Position numbers and translations under genes: made by a program
In this document: one piece after another, positions 9,531 to 19,515 of the stretch
Numbering within the stretch: position 1 is the first letter of the stretch
Layout of the letters: every line of letters starts with the position of its first letter
Assembly (NCBI GenBank): GCA_964058845.1
Contig: CAXKVR010000575.1
Location: forward strand, 1 to 20,003
Direction: 5' to 3'
From: Carex sylvatica
Taxonomy: Eukaryota; Streptophyta; Magnoliopsida; Poales; Cyperaceae
Length of the DNA: 20,003 nucleotides
Notes under the pieces: model-generated
The model's input: only the letters and a program-made list of their open reading frames with translations
Told to the model about the DNA's origin: nothing
The model's database searches: none

Positions 9531-9775
9531 ATGACGACCCTGTCATATCATCCAAGAAATAAAGAATATATATATATCAAAAACTTTGAATTTATTTACA
9601 GCTAGCATATTATGCCAAACAATATAAATTAATTGTTGAATAGGACTGCTAAGTCCAGTCAAGTAATCAAATCTTAACTAGAGAATCTACGGATCGATGA
9701 GGTGTCCAAAAACTTTTTCTCAGTGAAAGAGCTAGGAGAAAGTTAATGCATATATATAAATGAAAGATTTGTAGA
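9531..9775. repeat. Copy 1 of a 245-bp direct repeat
   Basis: The segment runs from CGACCCTGTCATATCATCC to AATGAAAGATTTGTAGA. Its partner is 10201-10449, shifted by about 672 bp. Substitutions and small indels scattered through it suggest an old duplication. No TG...CA termini or primer-binding site are seen, so it is not an obvious LTR pair. Confidence 0.85.
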
Positions 9776-10200
9776 GTGCTAGCTGTAGCAACAATGTCTT
9801 GTACTTATGTCAGTTGCACTCTTTTGTTTCTTCATAGAAGAGATGTTGTCTATTCTTTTAATATTTCATTTGAGACCCGCCTAGAGGTACCATGTACTGT
9901 ACTTGGCAAGTTTTTGTTGCTATCATTGTTAGCATTGTGTAGACTTTGGTAAAGCAGGGAACTGATTCTATTTATTTACTTGTTATCATCTTTACTAGCT
10001 TGGTACAGCTCCAAACCAAGGAACGAGATCCAGTGCTCTTCAAATCCCTCCTCTTTCTGTGCTATCCTCTCTCTCTCCTCCTCCTGTCTCTCCCACGTGA
10101 TTCTCTTTCTCTCTCCTCTTTTTTTAAGAGAGATAGGAAGAACAAAAAAGCAGCGAGCTGCTTTTCTTATTAGAAAAGTAGCGAATACACATCCCAAAAA
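9776..10200. other. Segment between the two direct-repeat copies
   Basis: Nothing clearly coding. A CT-rich run (about 10065-10125) is followed by AAAGCAG/CTGCTTT, a small stem-loop near 10147-10165. Confidence 0.5.
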
Positions 10201-10449
10201 AAATGGCGGCCCTGTCATATCATCCAAGAAATAATATATATATATATATCGCAAAAACTTTGAATTCATTTACAACTAGCATGTTATGCCAAACAATATG
10301 AATTAATTGTTGAATAGGACTGCCAAATACAATCAAGTAATTAAATCTTATCTAGATAACCCATGGATCAGTGAGGTGTCCAAAAAAATTTTCTCAATGA
10401 AGGAGCTAGAAGAAAGTTAATGCATATAGACAAATGAAAGATTTGTAGA
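10201..10449. repeat. Copy 2 of the 245-bp direct repeat
   Basis: Matches 9531-9775 along its whole length in the same orientation, including ATTAATTGTTGAATAGGACT and GAGGTGTCCAAAAA. The AT microsatellite inside is longer than in copy 1. Confidence 0.85.
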
Positions 10450-10630
10450 TTTGTATAACACTCCATCTGTTGTTTGCTCAAAATAGATTTTATTTTTTTT
10501 CTCTGTTTTGAAATGAGAAACTTAGTAGAAAAGGGAGGAAAATGTCTCTTTTCTTGAAAATGTATTTGAGATGTATATATAAGCTATTAGGCTTTACATT
10601 TTGTAATTTCTCCATCAATCAAACCACATA

Positions 10631-10717
10631 TGCTTCTATGGATTAAAATTTTTTAGGGATGCTTCTATGGACTAGAATTTGTTAGGGATGCTTCTATGGA
10701 CTTAAAAATTCACTAGA
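10631..10717. repeat. Three tandem copies of a 29-bp unit
   Basis: TGCTTCTATGGA begins at 10631, 10660 and 10689, each followed by a variant of CTAGAATTTGTTAGGGA. This is a small minisatellite with no coding meaning. Confidence 0.9.
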
Positions 10718-11765
10718 ATTTTAAGCAAATTAATCAGAGCCATTGATTCTTTAAAGGGTAAAATAGTAAAATAGTATATTATTTTTGTCAGAGAAAAGCT
10801 AGCGCTGCCACTGGAGACATCCAATACTCCTTTTTCTCCCTCCCGATATGGATTTGATTTAAATATCTGACCCATAACCGAATCTGATTCGATACCCGTA
10901 TAAATACTCAATAAATAATAATATCATTTTTTATAATTATTTAATATAAAAATATATATTAATGACTATGAAAAACAATCATTTGTAGTATTTTTTTAAT
11001 TTTTTGAATGAAATTTATTGCTCTTTTTCACACAGATCATTGAAATCAAATATCAGGGTCTGATTGAATTCTTGCTTTCATCTCTCTTCTCGACAACTCG
11101 GTAATCATATCTGCAAATATATTATCTTTCATGTCAATGTGCAAGAGCTGATTAAGTTGACCTTGAAAATAAGTGTCATACCATGATGCCAAGTATTTGT
11201 AACAAGTATTTTAAAATATTAAAAGTCGCAAAAAATGAGGTCTAACATCTAATTTTAAGATCTTATCATAAAAATAAAATTATTTTCAGTCATAACCAAC
11301 GAAACACAAAATTAAGTTTGAAAATCAATTATAAATAAGATCATCATGCCAGAAAATATATATTTACACAATTTTATTTTGATAAAAAAAATTTGAACGA
11401 TCAAAGTAACCACTAATTTTTTTTCCCAAACATAGAAAGTTCAATTAGGATAATTGTATTGAAATTGTAATCTAAAAATTAAAAGGAAATGATCCGCTAC
11501 CTAACTATTGATGAGATTTTGTTCCTGTCGTACGTATTTGTATGTTTTTATATAATTTGGATGATTATTCCTTTGTGCAAGACTAAAAATGTTTTTTATG
11601 GACATTTTTCAAATTAGTTTTTTTTTTCTAACTAATTTGTACATTTTCAATTTTTTTGCTGGATTTTTTGGACATTAATATCTTTTTTCGGAATTTAACA
11701 CACACTAATTAGAAATTCAATAAAAATTACAATCAATAAGTTAAAAACTAAAATCATGAATAGCG
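10718..11765. other. AT-rich intergenic DNA
   Basis: Strongly A/T-biased, with many homopolymer runs and no credible gene, RNA or transposon boundary. Confidence 0.6.
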
Positions 11766-12157
11766 TTTGTGTTGTGCCCCTCCGGTGCGTGAGCCACAAC
11801 CGGCCTGACAGGCGCTGTCTCAGCTGCAGTAGGGTGCGCTACATCTGGCCTGACATCAACCACAACCGGCATGAAGTCCACTGGCTCATGATCGACTGCC
11901 ACGGCCAAAAGTTCCACCACATTATGGATGTTCTCAATGGATGAGCGCAAGGTCATTTCATACATGGCCGAATGCGTCATCCCTTGTTGGAGAACGTTTT
12001 GTGCGGCCTCCACGGTTTCGAAAGCCCATCTGCACCTGTCAGAGGCGTGGGTGCCCATTTTTACAGCATCAAATCCTTGATATACAGCACAATAAAAATT
12101 TTGGGATGAAAATACCCATGCCCTTATTTCCACAGCACAACGGCAATTTTTTACCAC
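11766..12157 (-). pseudogene. Longer fragment of the repeated unknown coding module
   Basis: An open frame on - spans nearly the whole interval. It contains CRWAFETVEAAQNVLQQG, then TLRSSIENIHNVVELLAV, then the motif also found at 8595-8843 (DVRPDVAHPTAAET, PVRPVVAHAPEGHN). The first part looks like amphipathic helix. GC content and codon-like periodicity exceed the flanks, which are AT-rich on both sides. No promoter, convincing start or splice framework is seen, so this is best read as a captured or decayed exon. I do not recognise the family. Confidence 0.5.
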
Positions 12158-14775
12158 TTTTTATATTTTATTTTGATGAAATTCAGAAACTGATTAAAAC
12201 TGGTTTAAAAGTATCAAAAATGGAAAAATTGATGCAGACATGATCCTCAAGATGTCATCTATCTATTGTGCAAGTGGCATGACCTGGTGCAAACAGTTAA
12301 GGCAATTTTACATTTGTTTTGATTTTATGTATTTTTGAGACAATTCTGGTACCAGCAAAGTAGAAAATCAGAAGGCAACAAAAATTCTTCAAGGAATCGA
12401 TTGACAAGTCTATTTGCTTTTGACACAGTTTGTTGGTAAGCAACTTGTTTTTCAATTGATTACAATTGTTTCTTTCTATTTTGCTACTTATGGAAGTAGA
12501 GCCAATCTGATTGAGTGGAATCTCTATGAAAAGAAAGCAATTTTAACTCTTTGTGGATTCACAGAAGTTGATGATTTAAAACACAATATAAAAAATCTAC
12601 AAGCTGTCATTCTATTTTTTTATTGATACATGGAAGACGTATTAAATTTTATTAAATTTGAGTATCATTTGGCAAGTATTGAAAGTGATTGCAAACTTCA
12701 AATTTATATTTATCTCGGAAAAAAAATTCAAAATTTTCAATGAAATAAAACATGTATTCAATGTACCGTAACAAAACTATACCGTGATATTAAAAGCCCA
12801 AAAATACTAATGGGCTTCATTCATCATTTCGTTAAATTACTACGATCGTTTGGGTTTGAGCCGATTTGGGCCAAACCCAGTCGGGCTTTATCTTTCAAAA
12901 TTCAGCTGATCCGACTTGGGCTTTTAATTAAAAGATTGAATGAACTAGGCCGAGTTTTGAGCTTGAGCTGGCTCATTAATTACCAATTTGCCATTATAGA
13001 CCGACTGTCTCTTATGTTTGACTTGTGAGGAAATATCTGCATGAATGTTTCTAACTTGAGTTCGTATTAAGTTGTATAATCGTTGGACTTTTAATTCAAG
13101 GTCAAAACCAGTTGTGATTACGACCACGAAATGCTGATTCTTTGGTTTGATCACAATTTTATAATTGCTCATGTAATTTAAGTTGTTGAAATTTGATTTC
13201 CCCTTAATTATACCAAAATAACTAAGATTTTCTGATTATAAAATAGGAACTCCATTTTTGTTGTCAGATTTATGTAATATTTGCACTAACTTTTCTAATT
13301 TTGACATTTCCTACACTTTACATCACTAATTAATTACTAACTTCAGTTTTCTTCTGATAGCAACTGAAAATTGAATAATCATGAATCTCCCAATAACCAA
13401 CCCACAACCCACTAACAATTAATTAAAACCTGCTCTAGTACCACTTTTCCAACTGTGACACCTGAGCTGGTACACAAGGTAGCACAACTGCTGCACACTT
13501 GCTGACAGATCTACATAAGGTCATAAATGCAGTGGTGCTTTTGTCTTGCTTCCCTTCCCTTTCTTTTTCATATACCAGCTGCAATTTTAGACAATTTTAG
13601 CTTTTGGTGGACTTTTCTGTATAAAATAAATCTATTTTTCTAAATAAATTAAATAACCTGACAGTTTCTGTGTGTAATTTCTGGGATCAGAGCTTAGAGA
13701 GAGAGTGATTTCTAAGAATAATTGTAACAGTTATCTAATAACCAAACTAAAAGGAAATAACAAAGAATACTTAATGAACTAGGTCATGTAATACTTCTTG
13801 CCATAGAAAAAAAGGAAATTGGAACCCTTTTTTTCACTGACATAGAATTCATGCTCCTTTTGCATTGGTACATATAGTATATTCACTAAAAAAGTAACAT
13901 AATAGATATAATAATAATAAAGTCTGGTAGTGAATGTAAGAATTGTAGGAACCTAAACTTCCAACCAATTTATATGATAAAGTTATTTGACGGATCATCG
14001 AATTAAAACACTGGTGTAACACTTCATTCTTAACTACAAATGTTATTTTATTAAATTTGCACGAACAGAACATCTAAAACTTATATCATGATTAACTGAT
14101 TAGAGAAACGAAATTTGCAAAAGCCCTCGAATTAAATACATAGATTAATTACATAGCAACAATATAAAAAACATCCAGAAATTAGGTGATGCGTAAGTCA
14201 TGTCTTCCCATTTGCTGGTAAATGAATTTATTAGGTATATATGATCAATAAATACAAAAATATGTTTTCGGAGATGATGGAACACACAAATTCACCAGTA
14301 ATTCCCTAGAACGCCTAATATCATATAATTTTATGTCTACGGATTCCTAGACGAACTGGGAATTATCAAGTATATATGTAAACATGGTGAATTATATTTT
14401 AATCTTGAATGATGTATTGCAGTCAAGTTCTTATAATTCTTTACCTCTGAAGAGCTATCCAATGCTTGAGAGTATGTGGGGCCAAGTAATGTGTTGACCG
14501 TGGGTGTAAAAAACAACCAGCTAGAAAGTCACTTACTCATCCACCAAACAATAGTATCAACTAGCTGAGTGTGACATAGACCAGCACCTAGGGTACATCG
14601 TCCCTTCATCAAATCAAACTTGCAGAGTTAGATACGCAAAATATAAAACACAAATATTTTAAGGCAATCAGAAATTTTTTTTTTTTAAATTTGAACCTTA
14701 ACTTCTTGTTTACAGAGAGGAAGCTGACAAGTCGTCCAGTTTCTACAAGCGTTTCAAAGCAGATATCTTATCTGA
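12158..14775. other. Long gene-poor stretch
   Basis: AT-rich with only short spurious frames. Several GGGCTT/AAGCCC motifs cluster at 12795-12925, and a GAGCTTGAGCTGGCTCATTAA stretch near 12960 resembles old dispersed plant repeats. I could assign neither to a family. Confidence 0.5.
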
Positions 14776-14887
14776 TCGTTGTCCACATTTTCTGCAGTTC
14801 GACGCTAGACATCTTTCAGCAAATATGTTTTGCCTAACATGGAGGAAAAGATGTCTAGCTTCGAACTACAAGAAAATGTAGACGACG
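14776..14887 (+). ncRNA. MicroRNA-precursor-like foldback (candidate)
   Basis: The left arm (14776-14817) and right arm (14845-14887) pair over about 43 positions. There are three mismatches, one G-U pair and two single-base bulges, and the loop is 27 nt. Key paired blocks are ACATTTTCT with AGAAAATGT and CTAGACATC with GATGTCTAG. This length and level of imperfection are typical of plant MIRNA precursors and unlike a perfect siRNA-type hairpin. The arms match no miRNA I can recall. The opposite strand folds equally well, so the strand is arbitrary. A young MITE-derived hairpin is the main alternative. Confidence 0.4.
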
Positions 14888-15032
14888 TGTCAAAAATGGT
14901 TCACACTTACAAGGTGCCGGGTTATTGAATATATACAACACGGGGAGAGAGGTAAATTGAGATGGACGATTGACTCAGGGATAGAAGAAGATAGGAACTG
15001 AGAAGCGTTGGAATTTGTTTTAGAGGTCTTGG

Positions 15033-15304
15033 TGTTAGCCTTTTTGAGAGCTCTCATTCTGTTAAAAACAATGAAGAAATCAAGAATTGATCTCAGTCTT
15101 CCATCATTGATCGAGTGGCTTAGATTAAATCAAGCATAGCATAGGGTCTTTAGTTTATTTATGAAAAAAACAACAGTAGGTCCCAACAGTGCAATAAAAT
15201 AGCCGTTTGGCTTTGTAATATAAATAGAACATGAGTGCTTGTAAACATAGTGAGAACAATCTCAATTCATAGAATACAATCTATCTTCATAACCTCAAAA
15301 ATCA
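15033..15304 (+). mobile_element. Probable Ty1-copia 5' LTR
   Basis: The end is set by the primer-binding site just downstream; the LTR would end in ...ATCA (15304) or ...GCA (15307). The start at TGTTAGCC (15033) is my choice because it begins with TG and gives a plausible 272 bp. A TATAAATAG box at 15219-15227 sits about 80 bp before the end, as expected for the promoter in U3. No second LTR copy is seen in the window, so the element is truncated or its 3' half has been lost. Confidence 0.55.
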
Positions 15305-15307
15305 GCA

Positions 15308-15319
15308 TGGTATCAGAGC
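15308..15319 (+). other. Retrotransposon primer-binding site (initiator tRNA-Met)
   Basis: TGGTATCAGAGC is the canonical plant Ty1-copia primer-binding site, complementary to the 3' end of initiator tRNA-Met. It is preceded by a CA-ending sequence. Confidence 0.85.
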
Positions 15320-15366
15320 TGATTTGTAAACCTTAAAATCAAGCACTACAAGCACACAAAGCAAGA

Positions 15367-15447
15367 ATGGCTCAAGCCAGGCAGCACTCAATCAGAGGCT
15401 ACCTCAAAGCTGCCAATACCGTTCTTCATGGCGGAAATTACTTATAG
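15367..15447 (+). pseudogene. Decayed gag start of the copia element
   Basis: An ATG 48 bp after the primer-binding site opens a 26-codon frame ending in TAG. Its last part, LHGGNYL, resembles the gag N-terminal [L/F]xGxNY motif that is usually followed by Trp. Here it stops instead. No gag, protease, integrase or reverse transcriptase sequence follows, so the internal region is lost or replaced. Confidence 0.4.
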
Positions 15448-15459
15448 AGGGTAAAAGGT

Positions 15460-15965
15460 CAGCCAGAGTTCATCGCAGGAGAAAAAGTTTGGAGAAGCAA
15501 CCTCATGGTTCTCACAAAAACAAGAAATAAACCAATAACCAAATAACTCAATAACCCAATAAACCATCGTAGTACCAGTAAGAACTGGTCTTCACAAAAA
15601 AATGTCAGAAACCAGCAAAGACTGAGTATCTGTTCTATCAGGTCTACACCCAAAAGGATAAAAGAAAAAAAAAAACAGAATCAACAGAGCCTGAGTCATG
15701 CCAGCATACCAGCTAATACCAGGACAAATTCAGGAAAAACCCATAATACCAGGAAACTGGTACATACAAAAACCATAAACCAAGAAAAATCTGTTCTTAT
15801 CAGATTTATACCATAAAACCAGAAAAACTCTCATCACATACTTTCCACATCTATCAACTACAAAAGATCCAGTGAGAAATAAGGAAACAAAACCAACATC
15901 GAAATTACAGGCCACCAACCACTGACCTCAAAGAAGTTCAAGGGTGGTCCAAAGAGGTTGAGATT
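15460..15965. other. Low-complexity stretch, A-rich on + and U-rich on -
   Basis: The + strand repeats words such as TACCAG and AATAACC. Read on -, it is T-rich with CTGGT motifs, the base bias of a plant intron. That fits a first intron belonging to the exon at 16097-16198. It is equally consistent with non-coding internal DNA of a non-autonomous LTR element. Confidence 0.35.
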
Positions 15966-16008
15966 TTTCAGAACTTTGCGAGTCTCCAAAACCCTCATCC
16001 TCTTTCAG

Positions 16009-16012
<4 letters not shown>

Positions 16013-16058
<46 letters not shown>
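16013..16058. repeat. (CT)n microsatellite
   Basis: About 23 uninterrupted CT repeats on +. It lies within the presumed intron of the minus-strand gene fragment. Confidence 0.95.
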
Positions 16059-16059
<1 letters not shown>

Positions 16060-16096
16060 ACATGTAGTCATCGCAATACAACAGGAGGAGACTCAC

Positions 16097-16198
16097 CGCA
16101 TCGCCATGAGCGGTCCCCAAGCTAGAAGCGAGGGACACGAGATCCAGGCGTTTGCGACAAGAAACTAGAACCCTAGTTTCTCTCACCGCTAAAACCAT
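16097..16198 (-). CDS. Orphan first exon of an unknown gene, 34 codons
   Basis: An ATG at 16198 on - opens 34 codons that end precisely at a strong donor, GCG then GTGAGT. Codon phase is 0 at the junction. The peptide starts MVLAVRETRVLVSCRKR and is rich in Arg, Val, Ser and Leu with no acidic residue in its first six positions. It resembles an organelle transit peptide, though this is weak evidence. Upstream, a TATA box and a CT-rich leader of about 180 bp complete a plausible gene 5' end. No second exon can be recognised before the copia LTR about 800 bp away, so the gene may be truncated, chimeric or continue outside my ability to see it. An upstream ATG at 16230 opens a 13-codon frame that overlaps this start. 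Confidence 0.4.
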
Positions 16199-16374
16199 AG
16201 CTCCTCTTCCGACAAGTGTTCAATACTCATCTAAGGCCGAAGAGGGGCAAGGCAGCGGAAAGATGAGAGAAGAGGGGGAGGCGATTGATTTGAAGAGAAG
16301 CACAAGGGAGAAAGGGGGAGAAAGGGGGAGAAAAGAGAAATGGCGCTGCGAGAGAACAAAAATGAAAGCAGCGC

Positions 16375-16381
16375 ATTTATA
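16375..16381 (-). promoter_or_regulatory. TATA box for the orphan exon
   Basis: On - the sequence is CCTATAAATGCG, 183 bp before the ATG. It is followed by a C/T-rich leader (TTTCTCCCCC repeats at about 16310-16335), a common plant 5' UTR composition. Confidence 0.5.
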
Positions 16382-16399
16382 GGGAGAAAGGGAAGCCTA

Positions 16400-17185
16400 C
16401 ATTTGTTGATCTCTCCATTTTAGGGAAGTTTATGAAGAAAAATGTGTAACAGGTCAGAACAACCCGGTTCAAGAAAAATGATAGAGTGAGGCAACTTATC
16501 CAGTCACCAATTGTGCAGTTGGCTAAACAAAATCTCCAAAAAATACATGCGGTACCATTTTAAATTCAATAAGTTTCTTTATATGAAAAAAAATATAATT
16601 GATGATGGTGCTACAAATTATATTCTGATGAACAGAATTTAATCCAAAAACCTAGACATAAATCAAAATTACCAAAGTTTTGTTAGTAGCCAATGGAACT
16701 GAAGCACCAATCAATGGTATAGAAAATTGTCAAATATATTCTAAATATTAAAAATATTTTCTATATAGAATCCTTTACAATCATCATCTCTATTTATTTC
16801 GCAAAATTAGCACAATTAAGAAATTGATGGTATGCGAGTATGTAATCTTTTTTTCAAATAATATAAATGATATTTGTATATAAATAGTTTTTCTACAATT
16901 TTAATTTCAATTAAAAAAATAACACTAGGAGTAAGTTAAAACAAATTTAATTTCTTCAATAAATATAATATTTCAAACCGGCAGACCGGAAATATAACTA
17001 ATGAAGTTTATAAAAAAATGGATTTTATGTTTTTTGGAAACACAATAAAAGTTTAAATTTCAACAAAACAAATGTATCACACAATTCAATATGAAATTTT
17101 CAAATATTTTAATTTAACGGTTTTCATAAATTTCAACATTTTAATTATAAAAGTTGAAAACTTTTCTGCATTAAATAAAAAAAGG
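16400..17185. other. AT-rich intergenic DNA
   Basis: No gene or bounded element is recognised here. Confidence 0.55.
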
Positions 17186-17193
17186 ACTTTACT
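17186..17193. repeat. Left target-site duplication of the hAT MITE
   Basis: ACTTTACT, repeated exactly at 17755-17762. Eight base pairs is the hAT family length. Confidence 0.88.
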
Positions 17194-17754
17194 TAGGGGT
17201 GTAAACGGAGCGGATACGGAGCGGATAATGCTCATACCATATCCGCATCTATCGAATAATGAGCGTATACGAATACGAATACGGATAGTAAACGGATATT
17301 AAAATTCAAAACTAAATTCACCTTAAACGGATACGGATAAGGAATGGATCGTTCACGGATACGGATATAAAACGAATAATGATCGGATAATTAAGATATA
17401 TGAATTTCTAAGATACAAATATTAATTAAAAAATTAAATATAAATATTAATGATAACTATAAGTAGATAGAGAGATGAGAGATAATATATTCATATAATA
17501 TATATATCAAATAAAGAAATGGTAACAAAAGAAGTTGTGATGTAGTGGTTTGAAGCTTAGTTTAAAGGTCTTGAGATGGAAATACATGGGTTCAAATTAC
17601 ACCTATAGCAAATATTAATTCCTCTTTTATTAGAGTCCGGATATCCGCTCCGTTTAGGACTCTGAATCTGTATCCGATCTTCTATGAATATCCAAAAATT
17701 ATCTGAATCTGCCCGTATACGGATCGGATAATCTGGCTCCGTTTACACCCCCTA
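17194..17754. mobile_element. Non-autonomous hAT element (MITE), 561 bp
   Basis: The left end TAGGGGTGTAAACGGAGC is the inverted complement of the right end GCTCCGTTTACACCCCCTA, differing by one G. Subterminal CGGAT/ATCCG words (CGGATACGG, CCGTATACGGATCGG) recur on both sides. It encodes no transposase. The termini and 8-bp duplications identify it as hAT, a cut-and-paste DNA transposon that would need a transposase in trans. Confidence 0.88.
17538..17598 (+). repeat. tRNA-like (SINE-like) segment inside the hAT MITE
   Basis: TGATGTAGTGGT (17538-17549) resembles a pol III box A and GGGTTCAAATTA (17588-17598) a box B, about 40 bp apart as in tRNA genes. No cloverleaf acceptor stem is evident, so this is not a working tRNA. 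It may be a SINE head or tRNA relic captured by the MITE. Confidence 0.4.
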
Positions 17755-17762
17755 ACTTTACT
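17755..17762. repeat. Right target-site duplication of the hAT MITE
   Basis: ACTTTACT, identical to 17186-17193. Confidence 0.88.
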
Positions 17763-18219
17763 CCTTTCAATTGTAAGTTGATATATTAAAAATAATTATG
17801 TTCAACATATTCAATACAATCGATATTTATAAAACCCAAAAAAGTATAACCCAAAAGTAACCAAAAAAAGAGAGTAGTGGCTAGCCATATATGTCAATAA
17901 TAACCCCAAAAAGCGGTGACTGCCCCAATAACCAAAATACATCAGTAATAACCCCAAAAGGACACTCGCCAATAGCATTTTGTGTTTACCATTCCATCCA
18001 GATTATCTTTCACAGTTCCAGACCTTGTCAGCTATTAATAAATTACCAGTAGTACTCGAATATTGCGGAAATTTTATTGCAGAAAACTGAGCTATCTTAA
18101 TTGAAATGGCAACAAATATTGAACACTGTAAAGAACGCATCAACTATTTGTTCCATTATAAGTTTCAGCTGAACAAGCAATTTATTGCAGAAAATTCTCG
18201 TTGTTCATGTCATCTAGTC
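17763..18219. other. Intergenic DNA
   Basis: No gene. AATAACCCCAAAA occurs twice near 17900-17955 and TTTATTGCAGAAAA twice near 18073 and 18181; both look like minor duplications. Confidence 0.5.
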
Positions 18220-18229
18220 AAGTAAATGC
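18220..18229. repeat. Left target-site duplication of the MULE-type element
   Basis: AAGTAAATGC occurs here and at 19957-19966. Ten base pairs is within the 8-11 bp range of Mutator-like elements. The right flank also contains an overlapping AAGTAAAG, so the exact edge is uncertain by about four bases. Confidence 0.65.
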
Positions 18230-18422
18230 TGGTCATTATTAATATTCTAAAAAAATATATAATTTTAAAGATGCCCTCGCATTAAATTTTTTATCAAAAT
18301 TGTCCCGATCGCCAGGTCCACGGGCGACCCAATCCTCTAGCGGACCGCCCGTGACAGGGGCGCCCCACTAGGAACCAGATCGCCCCTGATCCAGGCGGTC
18401 CACTTTCTTTTATTTATTTATT

Positions 18423-18498
18423 TATTTTATTTAAGAGATCTAATATGTATATATATATATATAATATAATATATGTATATATATATAGAGAGAGTAAA
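18423..18498. repeat. ATTT and TA simple repeats inside the MULE
   Basis: TTATT repeats run into TATATA and TATGTA words, ending in GAGAGAG. Confidence 0.8.
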
Positions 18499-18768
18499 GC
18501 TATGCTACTTCGCGAATTAAAAAAGAATATTTTCATTCGCGCTCATATCTATAGTTTCAAAATTCAAAAAGTCGATCTGAACCGTTAGATGTGATCTCTA
18601 TATTGAAATGTGCTTGGAGACCCAATTTTATATTTTTCTGATTTTTTTTACTATTTATTAAGCCACTTTGAAAGTCGTTGATCCAACGTCTACTGTTGAA
18701 CGAAAACTTAAACTGCATTTTTGAGGCACTAAACGATATTTTTTTGAAATTCTGATGCTTCGGATACC

Positions 18769-18791
18769 CGGGGGTTAGCTCCCGGGTAATA
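18769..18791. repeat. GC-rich hairpin inside the MULE
   Basis: ACCCGGG and CCCGGGT flank a short loop, with TTCGGAT repeated directly on each side. It stands out from AT-rich surroundings. Its role is unknown. Confidence 0.7.
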
Positions 18792-19065
18792 TTCGGATCC
18801 GTCTCGTCCCCCCCTTTCCGAAAAGTGGTCATATTCGCAAATCCGACTTTCCTAGCCAAAGTTATGGATGTTTAAAGTTTCTTCGAAAGATGAACTTTGA
18901 AAATTCATAACTAACAATAGAAAAATCCAAATAAATTGAAATTTGTATCAATTATGTGTATTTTTGAATGCTCTACGTTATGGTGTAATCACTTTACCAT
19001 TTGGTCCTTGTATCAGTCTAGACTTGCTAATTTACCAGCAGAGATCAAATGCCGCCGCATAGACT

Positions 19066-19234
19066 ATGTATATATTATACATATGTATAATATATGTATA
19101 CGTATATATAATACAATACATGTAGATATATGTATATATATGTATATGTATATGTACATATATGTATATATATGTATATGTATATATATGTATATGTATA
19201 GGTATATATATGTATATCTATATGTATAGATATG

Positions 19235-19289
<55 letters not shown>

Positions 19290-19468
19290 GTATATGTATA
19301 TGTATGTATATGTATATGTATGTATATGTATATGTATGTATATGTATATGTATGTATATGTATATCTATATGTATGTATATGTATATCTATATGTATGTA
19401 TATGTATATCTATATGTATGTATATGTATGTATATGTATATGTATATGTATGTATATGTATATGTATG

Positions 19469-19499
<31 letters not shown>

Positions 19500-19515
19500 G
19501 TGTATATATGTATAT
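19066..19515. repeat. TATGTA/TATATG microsatellite, about 450 bp
   Basis: Dominated by ATGTAT hexamers with interspersed TATGTATG and ATATCTAT variants. It reads open in several frames because it lacks stop triplets, which yields long Tyr/Met/Val/Cys-Ile pseudo-proteins with no biological meaning. Confidence 0.96.

Noticed and set aside
9531..10449. Direct repeats considered as a small LTR (TRIM) element
   Set aside because: No TG/CA ends, primer-binding site or polypurine tract at the expected places.
12945..13172. Minus-strand frame of 75 codons
   Set aside because: No conserved motif or codon bias, and it overlaps what looks like old dispersed repeat sequence.
16152..16382. Plus-strand frame of 76 codons
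   Set aside because: Antisense to a TATA box, C/T-rich leader and exon on the minus strand; composition is purine-rich low complexity.
17538..17610. Functional tRNA gene
   Set aside because: Only box A/B-like motifs; no acceptor stem pairing or proper anticodon arm could be drawn.
18557..18859. Minus-strand frame of 100 codons inside the MULE MITE
   Set aside because: No recognised motif, AT-driven composition, and no promoter or splice context.
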